Shown here: one piece after another, positions 7,285 through 14,624 of the stretch
Position numbering within the stretch: the first letter of the stretch is position 1
Layout of the letters: each line of letters begins with the position of its first letter
The notes under the pieces: generated by a model
What the model was told of the DNA's origin: nothing
Seen by the model: the letters and a program-made list of their open reading frames with translations, nothing else
The model's database searches: none
Origin: JAJPIG01 sp035504735
Lineage (GTDB): Bacteria; Desulfobacterota; Binatia; Binatales; Binataceae
Length of the DNA stretch: 26,209 nucleotides
NCBI GenBank assembly: GCA_035504735.1
Contig: DATJRJ010000244.1
Span: 1-26,209, forward strand
Direction: 5' to 3'
Program-made: the position numbers and the translations under genes

Positions 7285-9723
7285 ATGGACGAACGCTACG
7301 ATCCGACAAAAATCGAGCCCTTCTGGCAGGCCGAGTGGGAACGCGCCCATCTTTATCTGACGGGCGAGGATCGCAGCCGGCCGAAGTTCTATCTACTCGA
7401 GATGTTCCCGTATCCGTCGGGCAATGGCCTCTCGGTCGGCCATCTGCACAACTATGTTCCCTCCGACGTGGTCGGCCGCTTCAAACGCATGACCGGGTAC
7501 AACGTGCTGCATCCGATGGGCTGGGATGCCTTCGGGCTGCCGGCCGAGAACGAGGCGCTACTCAAGGGGCTCCATCCCAAACAGACTGTGCCGCAGTACG
7601 CCGCAAACTTCAAGCGTCAGTTGAAGTTATCCGGCTGTGCTTACGATTGGACGCGCGAGATCAATTCATCCGAGCCCGACTATTATCGCTGGACGCAATG
7701 GTTCTTCCTGCTTCTCTATCAGCGGGGACTCGCCTATCGCGCGGTCGGCTCGCAATGGTGGTGCGAGCAGTGCCGCACCATTCTCGCCAACGAGCAGGTG
7801 GTCAACGGATGCTGCTGGCGCCATACCGAGACTCCCGTCACCAAGAAGGATCTCGAGCAATGGTATCTCAGAATCACTGCTTATGCGGACCGGTTGCTCG
7901 CGGACCTCGACCTGGTCGATTGGCCCGAGCCCATCAAGTTGATGCAGCGGAACTGGATTGGGCGTTCGGAAGGCGCCGAGATCGCGTTTGCGGTCGCCGA
8001 CCATCCGGGCAAAGAAGTACGCTTCTTCACCACTCGTCCCGACACCGTATTCGGGGTCTCGTTCATGGTGCTCGCGCCGGAGCATCCGCTGGTCGCGGAG
8101 ATTACGAGCGGCTCGCAACGCGCGGTGGTCGAGGAGTATGTCGGGCAGGCGCGGCGCCAGAGCGAAATCGAACGGCTCTCGACCGCCAAGGAAAAGACCG
8201 GCGTCTTCACCGGCGCTCACGCCTACAATCCCTTCGCCCGCAAGAACATTCCGATCTGGATCGCCGATTATGTATTGATGGGCTACGGCACGGGCGCGAT
8301 CATGGCCGCTCCCGGCGAAGACCAGCGCGATTTCGAGTTCGCTACCAAGTACGGGCTCGAGGTTCCACGCGTCACCGCTCCGCTCGACGGCAGCGCGCCT
8401 GATCCCGGCAGCGCCTTCACCGAACACGGCATCACGATTAATTCGGATTTTCTCAATGGCCTCACGACCGCGGATGCAGTCAAAGCGGTCTTGCGCTGGA
8501 TCGAAGAGCAGGGGATCGGTCGGCCGACGGTGACCTACCGGATGCGCGACTGGCTGATTTCACGCCAGCGATACTGGGGTGCGCCGATCCCGATTGTTTA
8601 CTGCCAGCGCACCTGCGGAATCGTCCCCGTGCCCGAAGACCAGTTGCCGGTCTTGCTGCCGGACATGAAGGATTATCAGCCGTCGGGCACCGGACGCTCA
8701 CCGCTCGCCAACGTGCCCGAGTTCGTCAACACCACCTGTCCCCAGTGCGGCGGACCGGCCGAGCGCGAGACCGATACGCTCGACGGTTTCGCCTGCTCCT
8801 CGTGGTATTTCCTGCGCTTCGCCTCGCCCCATGACGATCGCGCGCCGTTCGAGCGGGCGTCAGTCGATTACTGGCTGCCGGTCGATCTTTACGTCGGCGG
8901 CGCGGAACACGCGGTGATGCATCTCCTGTATGCGCGGATGTGGACCAAGGTGATGTTCGATGCCGGCCTGATCAACTTCAAGGAGCCGTTTTCGGTGTTG
9001 CGAAACCAGGGAATGGTGTGGGCAGCCGACGGGCAGAAGATGTCCAAGAGCCGCGGCAACGTGGTCACGCCTGACTCGATGATCGGGAAATACGGCGCCG
9101 ACGCGCTGCGGCTCTGGGAGCTGTTCATGGGCCCGTTCGAGGAGCCCACCAACTGGAACGAAGACGGCGTGACCGGCACTGCACGCTTCCTGACGCGAGT
9201 CTGGACGATGGTCCGACGCTACGTCGAAGCCGGATGTCCGCCGGGATCGCCCAGCACCGAAACGGTGCGCCGCGCTCACAAGACCATCCAGATCGTTACC
9301 GACCATATCGAACGCCAGCGCTTCAACACCGCGCTCGCTGCATTGATGGATCAGTTGAATTATGCGACTCGGCTCGAACCCAACGCGATCGGTGGCTTCG
9401 CGATCGAGAGCTTCGTGCTGATGCTCGCGCCGATGGCGCCGCATATCGCCGAAGAATTGTGGCGCGCGCTCGGCCATGATCACTCGGTGCACCTGGAGTC
9501 GTGGCCGAAGTACGATCCCGACCTTGCGCGCGACGAACTGGTGACCGTCGTGGTGCAGATCAACGGCAAAGTGCGCGATCGCCTGCAAGTAGCCGCCGGC
9601 GCAACGGAAGAGGCCAACACCGCTAAGGCGCTTGCGAGCGCGTCCGTTCAACGCCACCTCGACGGCAAACCGCCAAAGAAGATTGTCTACGTCCCCGATA
9701 AGCTCGTCAGCATTGTCGTGTAG
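7285..9723 (+). CDS. leuS: Leucyl-tRNA synthetase
   Basis: An 812-residue class Ia synthetase that charges tRNA-Leu with leucine in the cytoplasm. It shows L-E-M-F-P-Y-P-S-G near the N-terminus, G-W-D-A-F-G-L-P-A-E-N-E-A, a zinc-ribbon-like insert (W-C-E-Q-C...N-G-C-C-W-R), the CP1 editing domain with T-T-R-P-D-T (about 249) and D-Q-R-D-F-E-F (Asp346), and K-M-S-K-S (about 584-588). Length and domain order are standard for bacterial LeuRS. Two positions are unusual: the HIGH signature reads S-V-G-H (50-53), with Ser in place of the first His, and the editing loop reads G-E-D-Q-R-D where G-H-D-Q-R-D is common. No strong Shine-Dalgarno precedes ATG 7285. A crotonase-family gene follows 21 bases downstream. 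Confidence 0.97.
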   Translation: MDERYDPTKIEPFWQAEWERAHLYLTGEDRSRPKFYLLEMFPYPSGNGLSVGHLHNYVPSDVVGRFKRMTGYNVLHPMGWDAFGLPAENEALLKGLHPKQTVPQYAANFKRQLKLSGCAYDWTREINSSEPDYYRWTQWFFLLLYQRGLAYRAVGSQWWCEQCRTILANEQVVNGCCWRHTETPVTKKDLEQWYLRITAYADRLLADLDLVDWPEPIKLMQRNWIGRSEGAEIAFAVADHPGKEVRFFTTRPDTVFGVSFMVLAPEHPLVAEITSGSQRAVVEEYVGQARRQSEIERLSTAKEKTGVFTGAHAYNPFARKNIPIWIADYVLMGYGTGAIMAAPGEDQRDFEFATKYGLEVPRVTAPLDGSAPDPGSAFTEHGITINSDFLNGLTTADAVKAVLRWIEEQGIGRPTVTYRMRDWLISRQRYWGAPIPIVYCQRTCGIVPVPEDQLPVLLPDMKDYQPSGTGRSPLANVPEFVNTTCPQCGGPAERETDTLDGFACSSWYFLRFASPHDDRAPFERASVDYWLPVDLYVGGAEHAVMHLLYARMWTKVMFDAGLINFKEPFSVLRNQGMVWAADGQKMSKSRGNVVTPDSMIGKYGADALRLWELFMGPFEEPTNWNEDGVTGTARFLTRVWTMVRRYVEAGCPPGSPSTETVRRAHKTIQIVTDHIERQRFNTALAALMDQLNYATRLEPNAIGGFAIESFVLMLAPMAPHIAEELWRALGHDHSVHLESWPKYDPDLARDELVTVVVQINGKVRDRLQVAAGATEEANTAKALASASVQRHLDGKPPKKIVYVPDKLVSIVV

Positions 9724-9744
9724 CCGGCAAGAGAGGTAATCGCC

Positions 9745-10515
9745 ATGGCAGACGAAATCATCCGCATCACGCGCCACTCCAACTACACGGTTTTTACGCT
9801 GAATCGGCCCGAAAAGCGCAACTCGTTGAACGCCTCGATGATCGAGGCTCTGGACCGCGGCCTGACCGCAATCGAGCAGGATCGCGAGGTCCGCGCGCTG
9901 GTGATTCGCGGCGAGGGCCGCGGCTTCTGCTCGGGAATCGATCTGGCGGAGGCCGCCGCTATCGAGCGCGGCAACGATCCGTCGCCGCTCGAAAGCCTAT
10001 TCCGGCGCCTTGAGCAGCTACCGATCCCGACCGTTGCGGCCGTGCGCGGGCCGGCGATCGCGGGCGGCCTGCAGCTTGCGCTGCATTGCGATCTCCGGAT
10101 CGCCTCGGACGACGCCCGCATGGGTATGACGCTCGGCAAGATTGGACTCACCGTGCCGTTCGACTTTGCACGCAAGCTGATCGAGACGGTGGGCGCGCCG
10201 AATACCAGCTACATTCTGCTCACCGCCGATCTGATCGATTCGCGCCGCGCGCTGCAGATCGGACTGGTTCACGAGGTGGTCGCCAACGAGGACCTCGATC
10301 CCGCGGCCGAGGCGTTGGCCGAGAAGCTAGTCAACAACGCTCCGCTCTCGATGCGATCGCTCAAGATGATCGTGCGCCGCTGCATGCGCGACGCGTACGA
10401 CGCCGAGCGCGAAGATATCGAAGCCTTCTCCTCCAAGGTGCGCAACAGCCAGGATTTCAAGGAGGGCGCGCGGGCTTTCGTCGAAAAGCGCAAGCCGGTC
10501 TGGCGCGGCGAATAA
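9745..10515 (+). CDS. Crotonase-fold enoyl-CoA hydratase/isomerase family protein
   Basis: A 256-residue crotonase-superfamily protein with a good ribosome-binding site (GAGAGG) ahead of ATG 9745. The oxyanion-hole segments are present: F-C-S-G-I-D-L-A-E near 61-69 and G-P-A-I-A-G-G near 102-108. The C-terminus F-V-E-K-R-K-P-x-W is typical. By eye alignment to rat enoyl-CoA hydratase, both catalytic glutamates are replaced: the Glu144 position (G-G-C-E) is Gln110 in G-G-L-Q, and the Glu164 position (Q-P-E) is Leu130 in M-T-L. Standard hydratase chemistry is therefore doubtful. An isomerase, thioesterase-like or other crotonase reaction on an acyl-CoA is more likely. It converges with the GalT-like gene, 5 bases apart. 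Confidence 0.88.
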   Translation: MADEIIRITRHSNYTVFTLNRPEKRNSLNASMIEALDRGLTAIEQDREVRALVIRGEGRGFCSGIDLAEAAAIERGNDPSPLESLFRRLEQLPIPTVAAVRGPAIAGGLQLALHCDLRIASDDARMGMTLGKIGLTVPFDFARKLIETVGAPNTSYILLTADLIDSRRALQIGLVHEVVANEDLDPAAEALAEKLVNNAPLSMRSLKMIVRRCMRDAYDAEREDIEAFSSKVRNSQDFKEGARAFVEKRKPVWRGE

Positions 10516-10520
10516 GCCGC

Positions 10521-11543
10521 TCAAATCCGCCCGAGGGCCTTGCGAATCGCGGCCGCGGTTTCGAAAATCGTGCTGGGCAGATTCAGCGTTCCCGCAACAT
10601 TGGAATAGGGATAAAGCCGCGCGTTGATGTGCGCGTGAATCGGCAGACCCTCGCCGTGATGGATTTCATAATCAAGCGGCAGCGGTCCCATGACGCATAG
10701 TAAGCGGAATAGCAGGCGCGCGAACGATCGCAGATCAGCGGGGTCGAGTTCGTGGAGCATCTCGCGGCGCTTCGGCATCACCACGTCGTAGCTGCGCGGA
10801 AACGCGCCAATCGGGCTCTGGAAGCTGATTGCGGCGCCTTCGCGCTCGAGCACCAGGCCCAGACTATCGACCAGTTCGAGCAGCTCGTTCCAGAGTTCCG
10901 GATGCTCGCGTTCGGTGCGCGCCTCAGCCGCCAGCACCGGCAGCACCGCCGGCGAGCCGATTATCTGTTGATGCAGATGCGGCTGGGAGGCGCCCGACTC
11001 GCGGCCCTGGTTCTTGCGTATCGCCACCGAACGGACTGCCGGATTTTCAACCGCGCGCCGGATTACGCGCGTATCGGTCATCAGCAACTGAAAAAAATGC
11101 TCCTCGCCGAGCGCGCCGCTATACATCAGATCGCCAGCCGTGCGCGGCACATCGACAAAATGCCGCGGATCTTCGATCACGATGTACGACTCGTTGCGCC
11201 CGCCGGTAAGTTCGTCGGGGATACGCGGGAACAGGTTGTTGACCACGCGTACCACCCATGGCGTATCGTGCGCGCCCCCGTTCCACCCGGGAATCTCCGG
11301 CGCGCTCAGCCGAAACAGCTCGCTGGTGGTGGCCGCCTCATTGCCTGGGCAGAAGGGGCAATCGCGGGTGGCATGACTGATCGCCTCAGGTGCGAGCTGT
11401 TGGCCAGCCGACGGGATATGGCGCTCGCCGAGCGCGAAGGCAAAGCTTTTGCCGCGTACGTCGACGACGTACGAAATCGTGCCCGTGTGAGGATTTCTGA
11501 TCCAGACCAGCGCCCCATCGCGGAGTTCGTATTCCAGTCCCAT
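10521..11543 (-). CDS. galT: GalT-like HIT-family nucleotidyltransferase
   Basis: A 340-residue protein related to galactose-1-phosphate uridylyltransferase. ATG 11543 is preferred to the upstream TTG at 11555. It has the zinc-type D-C-P-F-C-P-G-N-E motif (Cys62 and Cys65), V-V-N-N-L-F-P in the middle, and G-A-S-Q-P-H-L-H-Q-Q (His189, His191), the counterpart of the GalT N-P-H-P-H-G-Q motif whose second His carries the nucleotide. A late P-I-H-A-H-I-N-A-R segment also fits the family. The active-site spelling differs from textbook GalT, so the substrate may be another sugar phosphate or a dinucleotide. No other galactose-pathway gene is nearby. A possible promoter (TTGAAA, 17 bases, TTAAAC on the minus strand) spans 11561-11589. 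Confidence 0.72.
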   Translation of the reverse strand: MGLEYELRDGALVWIRNPHTGTISYVVDVRGKSFAFALGERHIPSAGQQLAPEAISHATRDCPFCPGNEAATTSELFRLSAPEIPGWNGGAHDTPWVVRVVNNLFPRIPDELTGGRNESYIVIEDPRHFVDVPRTAGDLMYSGALGEEHFFQLLMTDTRVIRRAVENPAVRSVAIRKNQGRESGASQPHLHQQIIGSPAVLPVLAAEARTEREHPELWNELLELVDSLGLVLEREGAAISFQSPIGAFPRSYDVVMPKRREMLHELDPADLRSFARLLFRLLCVMGPLPLDYEIHHGEGLPIHAHINARLYPYSNVAGTLNLPSTIFETAAAIRKALGRI

Positions 11544-11560
11544 CCGATCGGCCAATCTTC

Positions 11561-11589
11561 GTTTAACAGCGGCGCGGGTGGTTTTTCAA
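11561..11589 (-). promoter_or_regulatory. Candidate promoter of the GalT-like gene
   Basis: On the minus strand TTGAAA (11584-11589) and TTAAAC (11561-11566) are separated by 17 bases. The -35 box matches 5 of 6 and the -10 only 3 of 6. Transcription would begin about 10 bases before ATG 11543, giving a very short leader. Confidence 0.25.
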
Positions 11590-11616
11590 TCTACAACCGG
11601 TCGCGCGGCACCCACC

Positions 11617-11646
11617 TTGACAGTGCGTGGTGGGCTCAGTTATTCA
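11617..11646 (+). promoter_or_regulatory. Candidate promoter of the aminotransferase-serA leader
   Basis: A perfect TTGACA (11617-11622) is followed after 18 bases by TATTCA (11641-11646), which matches the -10 consensus at only three of six positions. Transcription would start near 11653, upstream of the strong terminator at 11691-11727 and about 130 bases before the aminotransferase start. Confidence 0.4.
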
Positions 11647-11648
11647 AA

Positions 11649-11780
11649 ATGCAGCAGGAGAGCTCGCGGGGGCTCGCAGAAAGTTGGGGTCTGGCGCTCC
11701 GTTTCCGGGGGCACCAGGCTTTTTTTTGCAATCCTCGGCTCAAGTTCCCCAATCCGCATAAGCATAAGATGTCCGCATAA
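11649..11780 (+). CDS. Possible 43-codon leader ORF before the aminotransferase gene
   Basis: ATG 11649 to TAA 11778-11780 encodes 43 residues beginning M-Q-Q-E-S-S-R-G-L-A-E-S-W-G. It runs through the terminator and ends 3 bases before the downstream GTG start. It has three Ser codons among the first 12. There is no visible ribosome-binding site, and if the proposed promoter is right its ATG may sit just upstream of the transcript start. It could be chance; it is recorded because of its position and because the downstream gene lacks a Shine-Dalgarno of its own. Confidence 0.2.
   Translation: MQQESSRGLAESWGLALRFRGHQAFFCNPRLKFPNPHKHKMSA
11691..11727 (+). terminator. Strong intrinsic terminator in the leader of the aminotransferase-serA operon
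   Basis: CTGG and GCTCC pair with GGGGC and CCAG, giving nine pairs with one mismatch and one G-U, around a 7-base loop. Eight consecutive T follow at 11720-11727. This is the clearest intrinsic terminator in the window. It points in the plus direction, yet no plus-strand gene ends here: upstream is the 5' end of the minus-strand GalT-like gene, and the next plus-strand gene starts 57 bases later. It therefore most likely acts as an attenuator or riboswitch-type expression platform for the downstream operon. Confidence 0.75.
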
Positions 11781-11781
11781 G
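11753..11781 (+). repeat. Short direct repeats just before the aminotransferase start
   Basis: TCCGCATAAG occurs at 11753-11762 and again at 11772-11781, with an additional CATAAG at 11763-11768, so CATAAG appears three times in 25 bases. The last copy ends 3 bases before GTG 11784. These may be a protein or RNA binding site, or a replication-slippage product. Confidence 0.6.
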
Positions 11782-11783
11782 CC

Positions 11784-12938
11784 GTGCCGCCAATCAAAAA
11801 ATATCTTTTCACCCCCGGGCCTGCGCCGGTTCCTCCCGAAGTGCTGCTCGAGATGGCCCGCCCGATTATCCATCATCGCACGCCCGAATTCAGCGCGACC
11901 CTCGATCAGGCGCGCGAACGAATGAGGCCGTTGCTCGGCACACAACAGGAAGTGATTCTGCTCGCCGCCAGTGGCAGCGGTGCGATGGAAGCTGCGGTCA
12001 CCAACCTGCTCAAGCCGGGCGAGCATGCGATCTTCGTCGATGGCGGCAAGTTCGGCGAACGCTGGGGCAGGATCCTGAGCGCGCATGGGATGGTCGGCCA
12101 TGAGATCAAGATTGAGTGGGGCAAGGCTGTTCGCCCCGAGCAAATCGAAGCGACGCTGCGGGCCAATCCGAACGCCCGCGCGGTTTTCGTCCAGGCCAGC
12201 GAGACCTCGACCTGCGCGGTCCATCCGGTAGCGCAGATTGCCGAGTTGACGCGCGGACGCGACGTGATGCTGATCGTCGACGGGATCACCTCGGTCGGTG
12301 TCTTCGAACAGAAGATGGACGAATGGGGCATCGACGCGCTGGTCACCGGCAGTCAGAAAGCCCTGATGCTGCCGCCGGGGCTCGCCATGATCGCGCTCTC
12401 GGAGCGAGCGCTGAAGCGAGCCGGGGAAGTCAAGACGCCGCGCTTCTACTTCGACCTGCCGCGCGAACTGCGGCTCCAACGCGATGAACATACCACCGCA
12501 TGGACACCGGCGGTCTCCTTGATCTTCGGCCTCAACAAATCGTTGGAAATGATCCACGCCGAGACGCTGCCCCGGGTCTTCGCGCGCCATCGGCTGATGG
12601 CAGAGGCGGCGCGCGCCGCGGCTCCGGCGCTGGGACTCAAGCTGATCGCGCCCGATGAGCCCGCGCCCGGCGTGACCGGCATTCTCACGCCGCCGGGAAT
12701 CGATGGCGGCAGGGTCGTCCGTCATATGCGCGATGCGCTCGGCGTATCGGTTCAGGGTGGACAGGATCAGATGAAGGGCAAGCTGGTGCGTATCGGTCAC
12801 ATGGGATACGTGAGCCCATTCGACATGCTGGTCGCGATTGGCGCGTTCGAGTTGGCGCTCAGAGAGGCCGGCTACAGCGCCTTCGAGCTGGGGGCCGGCT
12901 TGGCCGCCGTGCAGCGTCGCATCGAGCGGGGTGCGTGA
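11784..12938 (+). CDS. Class V aminotransferase, alanine-glyoxylate / phosphoserine type
   Basis: A 384-residue PLP enzyme of the alanine-glyoxylate/serine-pyruvate aminotransferase group. It starts with K-K-Y-L-F-T-P-G-P-A-P-V-P-P-E-V, has R-T-P-E-F near residue 32, S-G-S-G-A-M-E-A (about 63-70), the cofactor Asp in I-V-D-G-I-T-S (about 164-170), the Schiff-base lysine in G-S-Q-K-A-L (Lys192), and Q-G-G-Q-D near the C-terminus. serA starts 4 bases after its stop, so it probably performs the second step of phosphorylated serine synthesis (3-phosphohydroxypyruvate to phosphoserine) in place of a SerC of the usual type; this is inferred from context. The GTG start lacks a Shine-Dalgarno, and a terminator-containing leader precedes it. 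Confidence 0.88.
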   Translation: MPPIKKYLFTPGPAPVPPEVLLEMARPIIHHRTPEFSATLDQARERMRPLLGTQQEVILLAASGSGAMEAAVTNLLKPGEHAIFVDGGKFGERWGRILSAHGMVGHEIKIEWGKAVRPEQIEATLRANPNARAVFVQASETSTCAVHPVAQIAELTRGRDVMLIVDGITSVGVFEQKMDEWGIDALVTGSQKALMLPPGLAMIALSERALKRAGEVKTPRFYFDLPRELRLQRDEHTTAWTPAVSLIFGLNKSLEMIHAETLPRVFARHRLMAEAARAAAPALGLKLIAPDEPAPGVTGILTPPGIDGGRVVRHMRDALGVSVQGGQDQMKGKLVRIGHMGYVSPFDMLVAIGAFELALREAGYSAFELGAGLAAVQRRIERGA

Positions 12939-12942
12939 GACG

Positions 12943-14538
12943 ATGGCGGTGAACTACCGCGTCCTGATGAGCGATGCCCTTTCCGAACAGGGCATCGAAA
13001 TCCTGCGGCGCTATCCTCAAATTCAGCTCGACGTGAAGCTCGGGCTCACGCCGGCCGAGATGGCGAAGATTATAGGACCGTACGACGGCCTGCTGATCCG
13101 CAGCGGCACCAAAGTGACGCGCGAGGTTATCGACGCCGCGGATTCGCTAAAGGTCATCGGACGGGCAGGGGTCGGAGTCGACAACGTCGATCTGGACGCG
13201 GCGACCAGGCGCGGGATCGTGGTGATGAACAGCCCGCTTGGCAACAGCGTCACAACTGCCGAGCATGCCATCTCGATGATGTTGGCGCTGGCCCGTCATA
13301 TCCCGGCCGCCAATGCCTCGCTCAAGGCTGGACGCTGGGAGCGCGGCAAATTCACCGGCACCGAGGTCAGCAACAAGACGCTGGGCGTGATCGGACTCGG
13401 TAATATCGGCCGTATCGTCGCTGAGCGGGCGGTCGGCCTCAAGATGAAAGTGATCGGCTTCGATCCGATCCTGACCGCCGAGGCGGCGGCTCGCATCGGG
13501 GTGGACCTGGTGACGCTCGACGAGCTCTTCAGGCGCGCGGATTTCATTACCGTCCATACTCCGCTCACCGACGATACGCGTGGGCTGGTGGGACGGGCAG
13601 CCTTCGCACTAATGAAGAAAGGTGTGCGGATAATCAATTGCGCGCGCGGTGGTATCGTCGACGAATCGGCGTTGCGTGAGGCGATCGAGGCTGGCACCGT
13701 GGCCGGAGCGGCACTCGACGTTTTCGTCAAGGAACCGCCTCCGCCTGATCATCCGCTGCTCAAACTCGACAGCGTTATCGCGACTCCGCATCTCGGCGCC
13801 GCTACCGACGAGGCGCAGGTGCAGGTGGCAGTCGATATCGCGCAGCAGGTGATCAACTTCCTGCTCGAAGGAACCATCCAGCACGCGGTCAATATTCCGG
13901 CGCTCTCGCCGCAGGAGCTCGAAGCGCTCGAGCCGCATCTTCAGCTCGGTCAGAAGCTCGGACAGCTCCTCGGCCAGATTATCAGCGAGGCACCCAAGCT
14001 GGTCACGGTGGGCCTCGGGGGCGAGGCCGCGAGCCTGAAGGCGGAACAGGTGACGGCTGCGGTGCTGAGAGGACTGTTGAGCCGTTTTCTCGATCAGCCG
14101 CTCAACTACGTCAACGCGCCCTACATCGCGCGCGAGCGCGGCATCAAGGTTACCGAGACCCGTTCGCGCGCAGCGACCGATTACATCAACACGCTGACGG
14201 TCGCGGTCGAGACCTCGGCCGGAAACCACGAGGTTACCGGCACGGTGTTCGGCAATCACGCGCTGCGCCTGATCAGAATCGACGGCTACCGCGTCGAGGC
14301 GGTTCCGCAGGGTTATTTTTTGATGCTCCACAATCGCGACGTTCCGGGCGTGGTCGGCGCAATCGGCACAATGCTGGGGCAGTCGCATATCAACATCGCA
14401 GGTTTGGTCCTGGGGCGCGACCGCGTCGGCGGGCTGGCGCTCAGTCTGGTCGAGGTCGACGAACCCGTAAGCAGCGAAGTCCTGGAACGCCTCAAGACGA
14501 TTCCGGCGATAACTTCCGCAGAGTTCATCAAGTTCTGA
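12943..14538 (+). CDS. serA: D-3-phosphoglycerate dehydrogenase, long form with ACT domain
   Basis: A 531-residue dehydrogenase that oxidises 3-phosphoglycerate to 3-phosphohydroxypyruvate, the first step of serine synthesis. ATG 12943 is chosen over the earlier frame start at 12838, which lies inside the aminotransferase gene and adds 35 unconserved residues. It shows I-R-S-G-T-K-V-T near residue 53, G-R-A-G-V-G-V-D-N-V-D, the NAD motif G-L-G-N-I-G near 150, N-C-A-R-G-G-I-V-D-E, and the catalytic His in T-P-H-L-G-A. The extra ASB region and a C-terminal ACT domain (about 455-531, beginning M-L-H-N-R-D-V-P-G-V-V-G) place it in the long type-1 group, in which serine feedback through ACT is known for some members. 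It is co-transcribed with the aminotransferase 4 bases upstream. Confidence 0.96.
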   Translation: MAVNYRVLMSDALSEQGIEILRRYPQIQLDVKLGLTPAEMAKIIGPYDGLLIRSGTKVTREVIDAADSLKVIGRAGVGVDNVDLDAATRRGIVVMNSPLGNSVTTAEHAISMMLALARHIPAANASLKAGRWERGKFTGTEVSNKTLGVIGLGNIGRIVAERAVGLKMKVIGFDPILTAEAAARIGVDLVTLDELFRRADFITVHTPLTDDTRGLVGRAAFALMKKGVRIINCARGGIVDESALREAIEAGTVAGAALDVFVKEPPPPDHPLLKLDSVIATPHLGAATDEAQVQVAVDIAQQVINFLLEGTIQHAVNIPALSPQELEALEPHLQLGQKLGQLLGQIISEAPKLVTVGLGGEAASLKAEQVTAAVLRGLLSRFLDQPLNYVNAPYIARERGIKVTETRSRAATDYINTLTVAVETSAGNHEVTGTVFGNHALRLIRIDGYRVEAVPQGYFLMLHNRDVPGVVGAIGTMLGQSHINIAGLVLGRDRVGGLALSLVEVDEPVSSEVLERLKTIPAITSAEFIKF

Positions 14539-14569
14539 GCGCCATAATTCGAGGGGAGACGTACTCCGA

Positions 14570-14600
14570 AGCGCCGCCATGAAATCTCCACCGGGGCGCT
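14570..14600 (+). promoter_or_regulatory. Hairpin in the serA-purA spacer
   Basis: AGCGCC (14570-14575) and GGCGCT (14595-14600) form a perfect 6-bp inverted repeat with a 19-base loop in the 86-base gap between serA and purA, ending 24 bases before the purA ATG. A CATAAT resembling a -10 box lies at 14543-14548 but has no convincing -35. No T-run follows the hairpin. It could be an operator half-site pair or a leader hairpin. Confidence 0.25.
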
Positions 14601-14624
14601 GCCGAGAACGAAATCGAACAAATC

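Noticed and set aside
7335..8402. 355-residue plus-strand ORF in another frame of leuS
   Set aside because: It overlaps a diagnostic leuS sequence in the same direction and is Arg/Ser-rich without motifs.
8860..9777. 305-residue minus-strand ORF
   Set aside because: It is antisense to the 3' half of leuS, with no family resemblance.
10752..11780. 342-residue plus-strand ORF
   Set aside because: Most of it is antisense to the GalT-like gene, whose motifs are clear. Only its last 43 codons fall in the intergenic leader and are recorded separately as a possible leader ORF.
11640..12800. 386-residue minus-strand ORF
   Set aside because: It is antisense to the AGAT-type aminotransferase with no recognisable domain, and it would cross the strong plus-strand terminator.
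11784..12938. Class V aminotransferase as the missing ArnB
   Set aside because: ArnB belongs to the DegT/DnrJ/EryC1 family; this protein has AGAT-type motifs and is coupled to serA, so it belongs to serine synthesis.
13609..14580. 323-residue minus-strand ORF
   Set aside because: It is a shadow of serA, Arg/Asp-rich without motifs.
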